Source of the DNA: Strongylocentrotus droebachiensis
Lineage: Eukaryota > Echinodermata > Echinoidea > Camarodonta > Strongylocentrotidae
NCBI GenBank assembly: GCA_035222895.1
Contig: JAVYIG010000696.1
Coordinates: 124,001-188,000, forward strand
Length of the DNA: 64,000 nucleotides
Reading direction: 5' to 3'
Below the pieces are notes generated by a model that was not told where the DNA came from, did no database searches, and saw nothing but the letters and a program-made list of their open reading frames with translations. The translations under genes were made by a program, and so were the position numbers. This document shows, in pieces, positions 47,575-59,375 of this stretch. The stretch's first letter is position 1. Each line of letters starts with the position of its first letter.

Positions 47575-48020
47575 TCGGATCACCTCGGCTAAATGTTTGC
47601 TTTTACTAAATTGAAAAATTACGGTGGGGGGTTGGATGAAATGGACATAATGAAATAGGCAGAAGTGATCTATGAAAATTCATGCTTTTTATGTTTCGTG
47701 TGCTCGACCTATAATCTTCAAATCGCTTGGCAAACTGAGTCCAAAGTTAGACTTGTTTCACATGTGTATTATAGGCAATGACGAGCTTGCAACCTATTTT
47801 GAAAAATTACGGTGGGTGAACTTTCAAAAGTCAATGAGACATGAGGGCTCCAATGAAAGAGCTAGTGATAACGTACGTCGGGGTGGATGAGCTTTTCGTT
47901 TAAACAAAAAATGAATTTTTAACGATTTTGGGAGTAAAATTCCATAGACTAACATGTTAGGCTGCTGACTCTGACGATAGGGGGCGTTGTGAAATGAGAC
48001 TAAACGGAGCAATATGCAAT
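47575..48020 (-). repeat. Inverted duplicate of 38565-39005
   Basis: Reverse complement of the block near 38.6-39.0 kb ('gatgagcttttcgtttaaac', 'tgacgatagggggcgttgtg'). Together with the leader copies between them this outlines an inverted duplication around 43 kb that was later rearranged. Confidence 0.8.
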
Positions 48021-48466
48021 ACACACGAATACTTATATGCTAGATGAACAACTTGTTCTGATCCATTCCACATCTTTTCTTTCACAATGCAATCGCATGA
48101 CCAGAACTCAACTTTATCTTTAAATGTACTCTGTAAACTTATTTTATTACGAACATACTTATCAGTATTTCGTTACTTGTATAATTCATTTGTTCTATTA
48201 TTTGATATATGTCTTTTAAACGTGTGGATATTCGAGTGGAGAAATAAATCAAATCAAATCAATGGAACTGTATCGTTCCACTTGTAAATATACACTTGCG
48301 GGAACAATGTTCTAGGCATGCTTATAAATATAAAGTGCAATATGTATGGGTTATTTGATATCTATCCCACATCTTACCACAGTGCACTGTGAAAGAGAAT
48401 ATGCACCATTGCCCAAAGTGTAAATCTTTTACTAATAACAAATATCACAACAGTTACAAAACTCAC

Positions 48467-48584
48467 GAAATGTTGATGTGTTTGTGGCTTCGAGAAAATG
48501 GGCTGTAAGGATGAAGTCTGCTGCAATCAAGTTATAATAGTCAAGTATATAATCGTCCATTATCTCACCAATTGCTCTTACCAT
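48467..48584 (-). CDS. Candidate unassigned exon, phase-1 donor
   Basis: ATG at 48584 opens 39 codons plus one base to a consensus donor C|GTGAGT. The peptide MVRAIGEIMDDYILDYYNLI then AADFILTAHFLEATNTS looks like an amphipathic, protein-like segment but is not a clear signal peptide. No family recognised. It could be chance; the phase alone has a 1-in-3 chance of matching the receptor. Confidence 0.2.
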
Positions 48585-49878
48585 GGTGTTAGATTTCAAA
48601 GTGTAGCAAAGTAGAAAAGATGAGAGGTTAATTTAACTAGACTGTGCACAAAACAAAAGCCACAAGTAAACTGCAAAGCAGAGCTGGGGAAATAACAATG
48701 ATTATTTTCTACTCTTTATGGTCTATAATTGCTTTTATTTAATCGTCCACGGGCCTATGAGCTAATTTAAAGGCCATTCATTGTTTTAAATTTGCATTGC
48801 ATGAAGAAAATTAGAGCACGATAGAAATAGAGTAATTTGTATCGTCTACCTTGTACAAGATCAGGGTATTGGAGGTGACGAAATAAATAAGTAATGCATG
48901 TAAACAGTAACGGAGCAAAAAAACATTTACCGTTGTTATGGCTCTGGTATTTTCTTACTTACTACTTACTTTTGCATATTATTTGTTTCAAATGAAGTGA
49001 AATATATTGAAGTAAGGAGCTTCATTAAATGTTTGTAATTCCATGGCTCACAAGTACATGTCAATGTGAAAGCTCCTGTTGGTATTCTCATAAATACCTG
49101 AATTATAATGTGTTAATGGAATATGCTACGACTAGCTTAAGCTCACATTTAAATATTAATTAATTTGAAGAGCCTGACAAATCTTGCTATGCCTATGTTA
49201 TTCGAATAAAGTGTCGAAAGCCAATTGCCTTAAAAGTCTGATTTTCTCCTTTCCACATTAAATTTTACACGTCTAGATCACGCTCCAGTAACTCGATATA
49301 CTGAAAGTGTCGGAGGTGTAATTGTATTGTAAATGCCTTGCATACAAATCTTGCTTCTATTGTCAACTTTTCAATTTTTTACTTAGGCCTAGACCATGAC
49401 ATTCATACACCGGTCGAACGTCTTGTTCGTGAAACAATGAACTCAACTGCAGTGCATGTTTCTGATGCTGTCTCGCTTAAAATATTTGCACAACATTTAT
49501 TAAAATCAGCCAAATTGAGACTCCTCTGCTATTTTTTGTTGATAAGGTGAAGCACCTTCGAAGTTCCTTTCTCACGTTTCCTTCTTCCTTCCTTCTTTGC
49601 CAAGTTTCAAAACCGGCATACGTATTGTTATTTTTATGCCAAGCGTTGCAACGTGTTCTTTTCGGAGTCCTGAACAGAACTGTTTTAACTATATTCTATA
49701 TATTTTTGAATAAAAACATGGCCTCATCAAATACCTTTTCATTTCATTCCTTACGGAATGGCGATTTTATCTCCGCCCAATCTACTATACATCTACAGCG
49801 CGGCGATAACTCTAATACAATAGAGCACACTGGTGCGGACCGATATGAACTAAATGCCGTTTATGCGAACAAACTCCT

Positions 49879-50226
49879 GAATATTAATACTATATTGATC
49901 TCAATGATACTACTACAGCACCACAAACTAGCAAATATTACACAATAAATCAATTTACTGAAAATATAATTCCAAATCAACAAGAAGCACTCTCCTGCTT
50001 TCATCTAAACGTCCGAAGCTTAAGTAAAAACTTAGAACAATTTAAGTACTTAGTTGAAAATATATCTTCACCCCTATCTATAATTGGCTTAAGTGAAACA
50101 TGGCTTCGCGATGAACCTCACCCAATGTATAACTTGCCTGGCTATAACTTCATTTCAAATAATCGAAAAGACAAAATCGGAGGTGGTGTTGCGTTATATG
50201 TCTCTTCAAATATTAATGTATATGTA
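49879..50226 (+). pseudogene. LINE endonuclease-domain fragment
   Basis: From 49889 the frame reads YYIDLNDTTTAPQTSKYYTI..., then FHLNVRSLSKNLEQF and SIIGLSETWLRDE, followed by KIGGGVALYVSS and a stop. This is the N-terminal part of an APE-type endonuclease of a non-LTR retrotransposon ('N.RSL..N', 'SETWL', 'GGGVA.Y'). Truncated at both sides. Confidence 0.75.
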
Positions 50227-50763
50227 TGATTATGTATAGCTCGTATATGTAATCTAGTTTTCTTGAATAAGTAAATGATTTCAAAAACAGTTGAACATTT
50301 TTTTGTTAATCCTCTAAAACATTAGTATAAGTGAATCTTACCTGCCATTGCGTACTCTTGTATGCCTTGTTAACGATAAATACCAGTTTTGGAAACGCCC
50401 CCCTCTCAAAAAATGAAATGGAAGCTCTTATACCAATCATGTGAAAGAATATACTTTGACTAATACGCGATCATGCAAGTTCTGCCGACAAACCTCCTAC
50501 TAATTGATATATTTGGTAAATTATTATATCTTTTTGGGCCTGATAGATATAACGCACGTGTCGCACACGTGTGCGTAGTCCCATATGCATCTTTATGTGT
50601 ACAATGCTTGTAGCTTTAAAAAGACTGGGCCAAATTTCTTATCATTTTGACGACTCCAGAACCTTGCAGTACACACCAAGCTAGATGATCAACCTGTTCT
50701 GATCAATTCCACAACGTTTCTTTCACAATGAAATCGCATGACCATAACTTGACTTTATCTTTA

Positions 50764-51518
50764 AAGCCCAAGTCCACTCCAAAAATAACTTACTTTCAAT
50801 AGAAGCAGAAAAATCAGACTAACCAATCAAAAAAAGTCTGAGCAAAATCGGATAACTAATAAGAAAGTTATGAATTGTTAATGACATTAAAAACTTTGAA
50901 AATCACTAGACAAATTAACGTCTGTGACGTCATGTCCTCACTATCCACTAATTATTTTCTTTATATTGATGATATACATTTCCTATTTTCTCCTTAAGAA
51001 TCTTATTTCTTCACACCAGCATCAAAGTGAGATATATGTTTTTGTTTGGATGCACTAATATAGAGTAATTTTTTTTCCAGTAAATCATGAAAAATTTGAA
51101 TTTTTATAAACTATTTATATAAAAAATCAATAATTATGAATATACAATATTCAGAAAATAGTATAAATTCTTTAAATTTCATAAAAGATTTTGTGAAATG
51201 TCATGCACGCAATATGATACAAATCATATAACCTGGGCAAAGGCATGGGGAAATCAAGTTTTGGGGAATAAAAAGGGAAATTAATGGGATTAAACCATAT
51301 AGCGCAATTGATAAATAGTGAGGACATGACGTCACAAACTGATAACCATCTTGGCAATTTGTGTCGTGATTCTCATTATTCCATAGTTTTACATACTTTT
51401 TCAAAAATTCATAACTTTCTTATTAGTTATCCAATTTTGCTCAAACTTGTTTTGATTGGTTTGTATGATTTTTCTGCTTTTATTGAAAGCAAGATATTTT
51501 TCGAGTGGACTTGTCCTT
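50764..51518. mobile_element. MITE with ~115-bp terminal inverted repeats
   Basis: Left 'gcccaagtccactccaaaa' and 'aaagcagaaaaatca'-like text are mirrored on the right up to 'gagtggacttgtcctttaa'; inward, 'agtttttaatgtcat' and related blocks extend the arms. TTTAAAG/CTTTAA edges hint at TTAA preference. Non-coding. Confidence 0.75.
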
Positions 51519-52818
51519 TAAGCTTGCGAATAAAGTCAATATCACCGATTCAGGGCTTCAAAAGCTGGTTCAGGAACTGTGCAGAGTTTGATATGATTGA
51601 TGTCTATTGCAAGTTGCTCACATTCAAACTACGAGAAAACAAGACATGTCGGCAAAACCTATAACGTTTTATTTCGCACATTTCCTTGGAGTTTTCCACC
51701 TAGTCTTTTTATAACTGATAACATGTTTTTTTGATAAGAAAGACAAATATTGCTCTAACACTTCAAACGAACCTTTCTGTATCCCTTTTCCTCTCTCACA
51801 TTCTGTTCATCAGTTTTAGGACAATGACCCCTGGACAATCATCCTCCGGCAAATTGCCAACGGGACTATTGCCCTCAGGGACAATAACCCCCCGGAAAAG
51901 TATAAATGAGTCTATCAAATAGAGAACATGTATCTGGACTGTATTAGAGACCCATTTCATAAAGTCTTTTTTCAATGACAAACGACAAAAGTCAGGGACA
52001 AATCTGCTGATAACCAATTAGAAACAAGGATTTCACTAGCTTATAACAAAACTTTCATTTGTCACTTATGCTACGTTTACACTAGATGTTCCCGGCGGCA
52101 ACGGCAGCCCCGTTTGCCCGAAACGTAGTGCGCAGTGGGATTTTGGCCAATTTTATCTCTGTCTTGAAGTTGGTTAGGTCTTGCCAAGTTTTCTTACGGT
52201 CTACCACGGTTTCCGTGACGGGCCGTGGAAGGAAAAGGGAATGCTGTCCTGGAGGCTCCAAGGCACACTACTGTTCGGCCTGCGGTCTTTCACTGATGCC
52301 GGTACGTTTCCAGGTTGCCAGTCACGCTCTGATGGGAACTATGACGTTTCTCACGTTTTGATCGAGGTAGGACTTGTTTTCCATGTTCTGTCAAGGCTTT
52401 CTATTGAGTCGTGGACGCCGGGCAGCTATGAATCACGTTTGTGCACACGGTATAAAAAAAGGCGTCCCAAGCAACAGTAATCATTGTATCCTGAGACCAG
52501 CGCGTCGTGTCGGACCATAGTGGAACGCAACGCGCTTTAGCGCGCCGGGCTCGTAAACCGTCCCAAAACGGACCGCCTCCAAGTTTTGTTACGGCCTAAT
52601 ACGTACTGTTACATTTTGTTGCGTTCAATCAGTTTAACTTCGGTCTACTAAGTTGTTATCCGCACCGTGACTGCAGCTCCAATTTTTTTTTGACAGTTTA
52701 AAGATCTTGCCCAGCATCCACGGCAATGAGGTCTGTCACGTTTGTCCATTCCGTCCCCCGCGTTGTCTCACATCCATCCCCATTTGTCCCTGACACGTGA
52801 TTGCCGTGGCCGCCGGGA

Positions 52819-53911
52819 AGCCTAAGTTGTTTCCCCACTTGAGCTTCGGACCCCAGTATGAACTAATTCGCATACAGCCAATTAGAGTTCATCTTTTCAA
52901 TAACAAGCTATACGCGTGCTAAAGTTTTTACGGATGCGATATTCGAAACGGTGATGCGAAGCTCTAGCTTCACACACAGCGCAGGGTGGGCGTGCATAGG
53001 CATAGGCCTGCAAATGTTTCATTTGTGCTCTAGCATGTATATACCTTTAGCCATGGGCGTAAATCCTTACGTAATACCTATTGTTCAGGGGGATGAATGA
53101 ATAGATCATCCCCCCTGAACAATAGGTATTACGTAAGGATTTACGCCCATGCCTTAAGCACATTTATTATAGATCTATACCTCTAATAATAATATCAGCT
53201 CATGAAATTGCTGTGAAAAGTTATTACTTAGTACTAATTTAAAGTTACTCTAGCAATCATAGATAGGCTTTATCGTCATCGAAGCCACTATATAGAGACT
53301 CATTTCTTAAGATGTTACGGTTGAGAATTTATTATACATCTAGACTATATACATCTCTTAAAGGCTCCAATAATATCAGCTTTATTTTCTTACTTCTTTT
53401 ATTGCAGGAATTCTTACCTGAGAACTATGAACATCACAGCAATTTCTTAAGTTGATATTATTAGAGCCTTTTAGAGGTGTAGATCTATAATAAATTTCTC
53501 AACCGTTAAACCTTTAGAAATGAGTCCCTATGCTGCTTTGATGACGATAAGGCCTATCATTGATTGCCAGAATAATTTTAAATTAGTGCTCAGTAATTAC
53601 TTTTTACAGCAATTTCATAAGCTGATATTGTTATTAGAGGTGTAGATCTATAATAAATTTGCTGAAGGTAGACATGCTAGAGCACAACTGAAACTATTTC
53701 CTAGCCTAGCTGTGCCATGGACCTATGCACGCACACCATGCATGCTGACATAGGCAAGGTGCTGTTTGTGTGTGAGGAGCTTCGCACCGTACGTACCCTT
53801 CCGCATCCTTAAAATCTTTACAAGCTAGTTATTGACAAGATGAGCTCTGATTGGCTGTATGCAAATGAGTTCATACTGGGGTCCGGAGCTCAAGTGGGAA
53901 CAAAAATTACG
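52819..53911. mobile_element. Second copy of the CGTAATT/CCACTTGAGC palindromic element
   Basis: Same arms as 43494-45061, flanked by CCGCCGGGA at 52810-52818 and 53912-53920 (9-bp target duplication). It is shorter and more diverged in the middle, with several 'gatctataataaat' blocks. It carries its own hairpin insert at 53048-53156. Confidence 0.7.
53048..53156. repeat. Near-perfect 109-base hairpin
   Basis: 'catgggcgtaaatccttacg' and 'taatacctattgttcagggg' are followed after a short loop by their exact reverse complements. A recent small foldback insertion inside the palindromic element. Confidence 0.9.
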
Positions 53912-53978
53912 CCGCCGGGATTATTTTTTTCTGCGGCACAGATTGGGGTTAGGTGCGTGTTGAGCCTATGGGAAAGTT

Positions 53979-54009
53979 TAGGGTTAGGGTTAGGGTTAGG
54001 GTTAGGGTT
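53979..54009 (+). repeat. Interstitial telomere-like (TTAGGG)n array
   Basis: About five perfect GGGTTA units. TTAGGG is the usual echinoderm and vertebrate telomere repeat. It lies between two 'cagattggggtt' / 'aaccccaatctg'-like pieces inside the outer element. Confidence 0.9.
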
Positions 54010-54388
54010 AAATCAAGACCTATTTAAAAAAAAGCCCCAATCTGTGCCGCAAAAAAAAATGACGCCGCCGGGAACATAGTGTAAACGTAGCATAAACACG
54101 TTTACACATACTTGGTATTTCTATGTGAATGAATGAGCAAGGTTTTGGCAGCCTAAGGGTTAATACTTTAAACTTGAATGATTTCTTTGCTCTGCCATCA
54201 ACTTTATCGAGAGAGACTTGATGACAGACTAACATCATGAATTCAGTTCCGGGTACAAAGGTAAACAGACGGTCTCTGACGAGGAAGTTGTTTGTGGATA
54301 TTTACGCTGAATGTTGGGCGAGGGTCTACAGTATACGTGTGGAAAATTGGAGTGTGGGTTGTGGATGTTGCCGAGAATACTGTAGAAA

Positions 54389-54467
54389 ATGGCGACGTTA
54401 AAAGTGCTAAAACTGTTTTTATCAACTCTCTACCCACTTTTCGTCTGTTTTCTGATATTGATACAAG
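54389..54467 (+). CDS. Leader exon 3: signal peptide (plus strand)
   Basis: ATG at 54389, 26 codons plus one base, donor GTAGGT. Encodes MATLKVLKLFLSTLYPLFVC then FLILIQ, a secretion signal nearly identical to the minus-strand leader. Phase 1 out. It has no downstream partner exon in this window; the inverted second-exon flank at 63.86-64.0 kb suggests a paralogue to the right. An alternative-promoter role is inference. Confidence 0.65.
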
Positions 54468-54579
54468 GTAGGTAGCTATCATCCATTCAAATCTATCTTG
54501 GTGCGTGGTGTTGTGCGTGTTATGGTGATCTCCACCCGAGACGATGGTTTTATGAAAATGTCATCATGGTCATGCAAGC

Positions 54580-54610
<31 letters not shown>

Positions 54611-56146
54611 CAACCTGTATATACATGTGGCTTCTTTGTTAAAGGCCCGGTCACACAGAGGGAACGCATGGGGAACGCACGGCCAGCGCATTGGAAATTT
54701 GCAATTTTGGCCAGTGCGTTGTCGTGCGCCCAACTTTTGTCGTAGCTACAGCGAGCTGACACCAAATGCATAGCGTGTTGCTAGCGCGCTGAGCGCATAC
54801 AGGGCGCATACAGTGCGCATACAGACCGTGCCCAGAGCGCACATGATAACAACTTCCACGAATGCACAGCGTGTTGCTAGCGCGCTGGACGAATGGTCCA
54901 CGCATGTACCGCGTTCTACGACGCACGGCCAGCGCATTGGAAATCAGAAAAGGCCGTGTGCCTAAAGGCCCGGTCACACACAGAGGACGCATGGGGAACG
55001 CACGGCCAGCGCATGGGAAATTTGCAATTTTGGCCAGTGCGTTGTCGTGCGCCCAACTTTTGTCGGAGCTACAGCGAGCTGACACCAAATGCATAGCGTG
55101 TTGCTAGCGCGCTGAGCGCATACAGGGCGCATACAGTGCGCATACAGACCGTACACAGAGCGCACATGATAACAACTTCAACGAATGCACAGCGTGTTGC
55201 TAGCGCGCTGGACGAATGGTCCACGCATGCACCGCGTTCTACGACGCACGGCCCGCGCATTGAAAATCGGGAAAGGCCGTGTGCCTAACTTTTGTCATGA
55301 TTTTGGAAAAGCTAGCGAGTTGACAAAAAATGCACAGCGTGTGGCTAGCGCGCTGTGCGTATACAGGGCGTGTGCTCAGCGTATTTGATTTGATTTGATT
55401 TGATATGGTTTATTGATTAAAAAACATTCAAATAGCAGCCAGAGGCTGAAACAAATTGAATTTACAAAAGATACATTCAAAAGCATAACATATAAATATA
55501 AATAATCAAGGATATGATCAAAGAAAAGAAGAGAAACAAGAGAAGAGATTGAAACGGATGACTAAAGGATAATTGAAGGAGAACGATCGCGTAGCAGAAG
55601 GCAATAAGACAAATGTAACAGAAGATTAGAAGGACTGGTAAGATAATAACAGAGAGGGGGAGAGAGAGAGAGAGGGCATAGAGAAATGAGAAAGAGAAGC
55701 CGGCGAGGAGACTACACAATAATAGGGACAGATAAAGAGTAGGACAGATAAATAGGCTGAATTGGAGAACTAGATATATAGTCGGATAAAGTGTAATAAA
55801 CTATAATACAAATATAATACCGTACAATGTAAATGCAGCATAATTTTGAGACCAACTTAAACCGACTACAAGATTAAACAATGAATCCTAAAGCACAAAC
55901 CGCAATGTCATTGATATATTCATTATAGATATTTAAATATAAAAAGCTTTACATAACTAGGCAAAACATGGTTAATACACGTTTTTTTGCTTCAAGATCA
56001 ATATTAAGATATATAATTATTATTGAAAATTGAATTTACAACAAAAAAAAAGCTGTTAAAAGAAAGAGGAAAAATTCGGCAACAAACTAGATGTGATTAA
56101 CAGAATTGCATTGTTGGATTGCAAACTTTAAAAATACAGGTATATA

Positions 56147-57079
56147 CATTGTTGGTCATAATGGTGGAATATTTATTTTGACCCCAGTTTAGGGAAGGAT
56201 TTTTAAAAATTATTTATTTCTAATAGTTCTAGATAATGGCATACATTCTCAGATTTAATTGAATATTAATTTGCGAGTGTTTGTTTTGTGTGACTGCTAA
56301 ATCATATGTGTGCTACTATGATAATCAGCTAGGGAACCTACGTCCTTAAATCATAATTGACAGTAATGAGGATTAATGCCTCACAAAAGGGCACTAATAT
56401 AGCTGATCGACACGATTTTTATCCTGGGGCCTCACAGTAACGAGGCCATTGCTTAGCCCCTGAATCATGACTGTACGCAGTGTTTGCTAGGGTACGCGGC
56501 CGCCCCCACAAATCCCCCAAAACGAAGAAAATGCAATAAATTGTCAAAAATTCATTGCATTTCCCCCCGGCCCCCAACAGGAAAAATTCCTCTGTGTGGC
56601 CATGCCTTGAACCATAATGCATGGCCCTACAGAGAAATTTTTCCTGTTGGGGGCCGGGGGAAAATGCAATGAATTTTTGACAATTTATTGCATTTTCTTC
56701 GTTTTGGGGGATTTGTTGAAGGGGCCGCGTACCCTAGCAAACACTGCGTACATTCATGATTCAGGGGCTAAGCAATGGCCTCGTTACTGTGAGGCCCCAG
56801 TATAAAAATCGTGTCGATCAGCTACATATTAGTGCCCTTTTGTGAGGCATTAATCCTCATTACTGTCAATTATGACTTAAGGACGTAGGTCCCTTAGCTG
56901 ATTAGCATAGTAGCACACATATGAATAAGCAGTCACGCAAAACAAACACTCGCAAATTAATATTCAATAAAATCTGAGAATGTATGCCATTATCTAGATC
57001 TATTAGAAATAAATGATTTTTTAAAATCCTTCCCTAAACTGGGGTAAAAATAAATATTCCACCATTATGACCAACAGTG
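56147..57079. mobile_element. 933-bp foldback element with TA duplication
   Basis: TA at 56145-56146 and 57080-57081. Arms of about 460 bases from CATTGTTGGTCATAATGGTG meet near 56613, making an almost complete palindrome. It has no coding capacity and sits in the LINE 3' UTR. TA targets suggest Tc1/mariner-type mobilisation (inference). The mirrored 60-residue ORFs in the two arms are the same sequence read twice. Confidence 0.85.
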
Positions 57080-57144
57080 TATATTATTTTGAAATTTGAA
57101 TTGATACAAACAAACGAAAGGAATGGATTATTATTCTTCCAAGC

Positions 57145-59375
57145 TTATTTCAAATCTGAGTTTATCAGCCGTACAATGGTAGGGATCACAGATTTGCGAT
57201 ATCTCGTGGTTCTACACATTGGGATATTGAGTTCGTTGGAATTCCGAAGCTGACGAGTCGTTGTCTGCCCTCGGAACTCGGACAGGAGATCTCGGTGTCG
57301 AGAGGAGAGAAGACGAAGACCAAAGTTAGAGAGCAGAGTTTGTCTGCGTGCTTCAAGGGATGGGATGACTAGTGTTTCAAGGGCTGAAGTGTAGGAAGTA
57401 TAACCGCTCAGGATAATACGACAGGCCCTTTTTTGGACGCGCTCTAGGTCAGCAGACTGTTGCGTAGTAATTGCTGATGACCAGATAGGGGCAGCATATT
57501 CCAATACTGGTCTGATGTACATGCCATAAACATTCGCGAGTTCAGATTGTCGGAGGTTGCATTTCCTTAAGCGACATAGTATGTATAGACGTCTACTTGC
57601 TTTGGAGACCATCGAGGACACATGATAATTCCATTTCAAATCGCGTTGGAGAATGATGCCCAGAATTCTAAGACTGTCAACTTCTGGAAGGGGAGATTCA
57701 GCAATGTGCAGCGCAGGAAAGAGAGGTGGGCATTTAGCAAATGAGAAGTTCATCACATTGCATTTCCGTGGATTAGGTTTCATGTCGTTCTGGTGACACC
57801 ACTGGAAAAGATGATCGAGCTCTGGAGGTTAGATGGTTGATTACAAGGGTGCACCTCAACCAAGCTCAAGTCATCGACGTACTTCCATCTGGCTTTAAAG
57901 TCAATGACAGCATCATTCACGATGGCAAGGAACAACACCGGGCCAAGTTTTGTCCCTTGGGGGACACCGCTGGCGAGCTCAAGGTCACAAGAGGTAGAAG
58001 CACCAACTTTAACAGCTTGCTTGCGGTTACTCAGGAAGCTACAAATTGTCGGTAAAACAGAAGACTGTACACCGTACTCGATCAGTTTCCTGACGACGAC
58101 ATTGTGATTTACTCTGTCGAATGCTTTAGCGAAATCAATCGTACACGGTGATGCACACATTCCTTGTTTATCAGTGCCCTTCATGATGGTGTCGATAAGG
58201 CTAGCTAAGTAATGTGTAGTAGAGCTACCAGGAACGTTGCCGAACTGTCGTACATCAATAACGCGAACCAGATCACGGAAAATCCACTTGGAGAGAAATG
58301 ATTCCATTACACGAGAAAAAATTGCGGTAATAGAAATTGGCCTCAGATCAGTCATTTCTTCAACAGGTTGCTTCTTCGGGATTGGTGTGACAACTGCACG
58401 CTTCCATGACTGCGGATATCTACCAGATAGGAGGATCTCATTGAAGACGATTGATAGAGGATCAGATAGATACAGTGCAAACTCTTTTATGATTTTCACT
58501 GGCAGATCACTCTTTAGTGTAGATTTGGATATGTTCAATCCCTTCAAGATCTTGTATACATCTTGGTGATGCAAAGTTGGGACAGGTGACCTAGTTGGCA
58601 GGTAGGCTGGAAGACAAGAAGTATCCAACGAGGGGAGCTCATTGCAAATGGCTGAGAAGTGTTCATTGATATTCGTAGCCTGCTGCATTTCACTTTGGCC
58701 AAAGGATGATGGCATGGATAGGGGTTGATTAGCGAATCCTGCCATGTCTCGGATATGCCTATGCCATTTAGCGGGATCAGACTCTTTCAGCTTGCGAATG
58801 CGACGTGCATAGAAGGATGCTTTTCTTTTCGAGATCTCCCGCTGAACACGATTGCGGTAGAGTTGGAACAGCTCACGATTTCCAGAATGAAAAGCCCGCT
58901 GTCGAGTCTTCATGAGCGACAAGATTCTATCCGATATCCAAGGTTTATCATTACACTTTCGCTTGGTAACTACAAGTGGGAAATGAGTTTGATAAGCCCG
59001 GGACAGCACATCATGTAGAGCGTCAACCATGTTGTCAGGAGATTCAAGCTCACGCAACCAATCGAAGCTGAATGTCGTGATCCATTGACCAAATGACCGC
59101 ATATTCGAGTCTCTCAGAGGACGACTATATCTCTTGATGATACGAGAACTAGATTGTCTTCCACTGGGAGGCACAAACACACATGCGTGATCAGAGTTGG
59201 CTATTGGTGCCTTGATAATAGCTTCTTTGTAATCCTGAGGGCTATCCGTAAACACCATGTCCAAAATGCGATTGTTACGAGTATTGGTTTTAACCATCTG
59301 CGAGACGTTGAGATGTCTGACAAATTGGCTAGTGTCTAAGTCGTTGAAATCGCCAATCACTACAAGTGAAGCCAT
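57145..59375 (-). pseudogene. LINE pol: endonuclease end plus reverse transcriptase, frameshifted
   Basis: Starts inside the endonuclease (VVIGDFNDLD, with the GDFN motif), then PWISDRIL and KWHRHIRDMAGF, and the RT core: LRPISITAIF, IDFAKAFDRVNHN (motif A), SGVPQGTKLGPVLF (motif B), WKYVDDLSLV (motif C, catalytic DD). One base is missing near 57818-57822, so the last part, MKPNPRKCNVMNFSFAKC onward through YIRPVLEYAAPIW, is in another frame and ends at 57145. The motifs fit Jockey-superfamily CR1/L2-like elements. It is not autonomous as it stands. Confidence 0.85.

Larger units (their letters stand above)
52068..54093. mobile_element. Outer element with ATGCTACGTTTACAC ends, containing a nested palindrome
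   Basis: Ends 'atgctacgtttacactagat' and 'atagtgtaaacgtagcat' are inverted repeats that continue into GTTCCCGGCGGC / GCCGCCGGGAAC. The interior to 52810 is GC-rich with no gene. A second element (52819-53911) and a telomere-like array lie inside. No transposase. Confidence 0.7.

Noticed and set aside
54651..55094. 147-residue minus-strand ORF (and the identical one at 60770-61213)
   Set aside because: It lies wholly within the CG-rich quasi-palindromic transposon, overlaps ORFs on the other strand and consists of repeat translation; no domain.
56419..56805. Pair of similar 62-67 residue ORFs
   Set aside because: They are the two arms of the 933-bp palindrome read in opposite directions.
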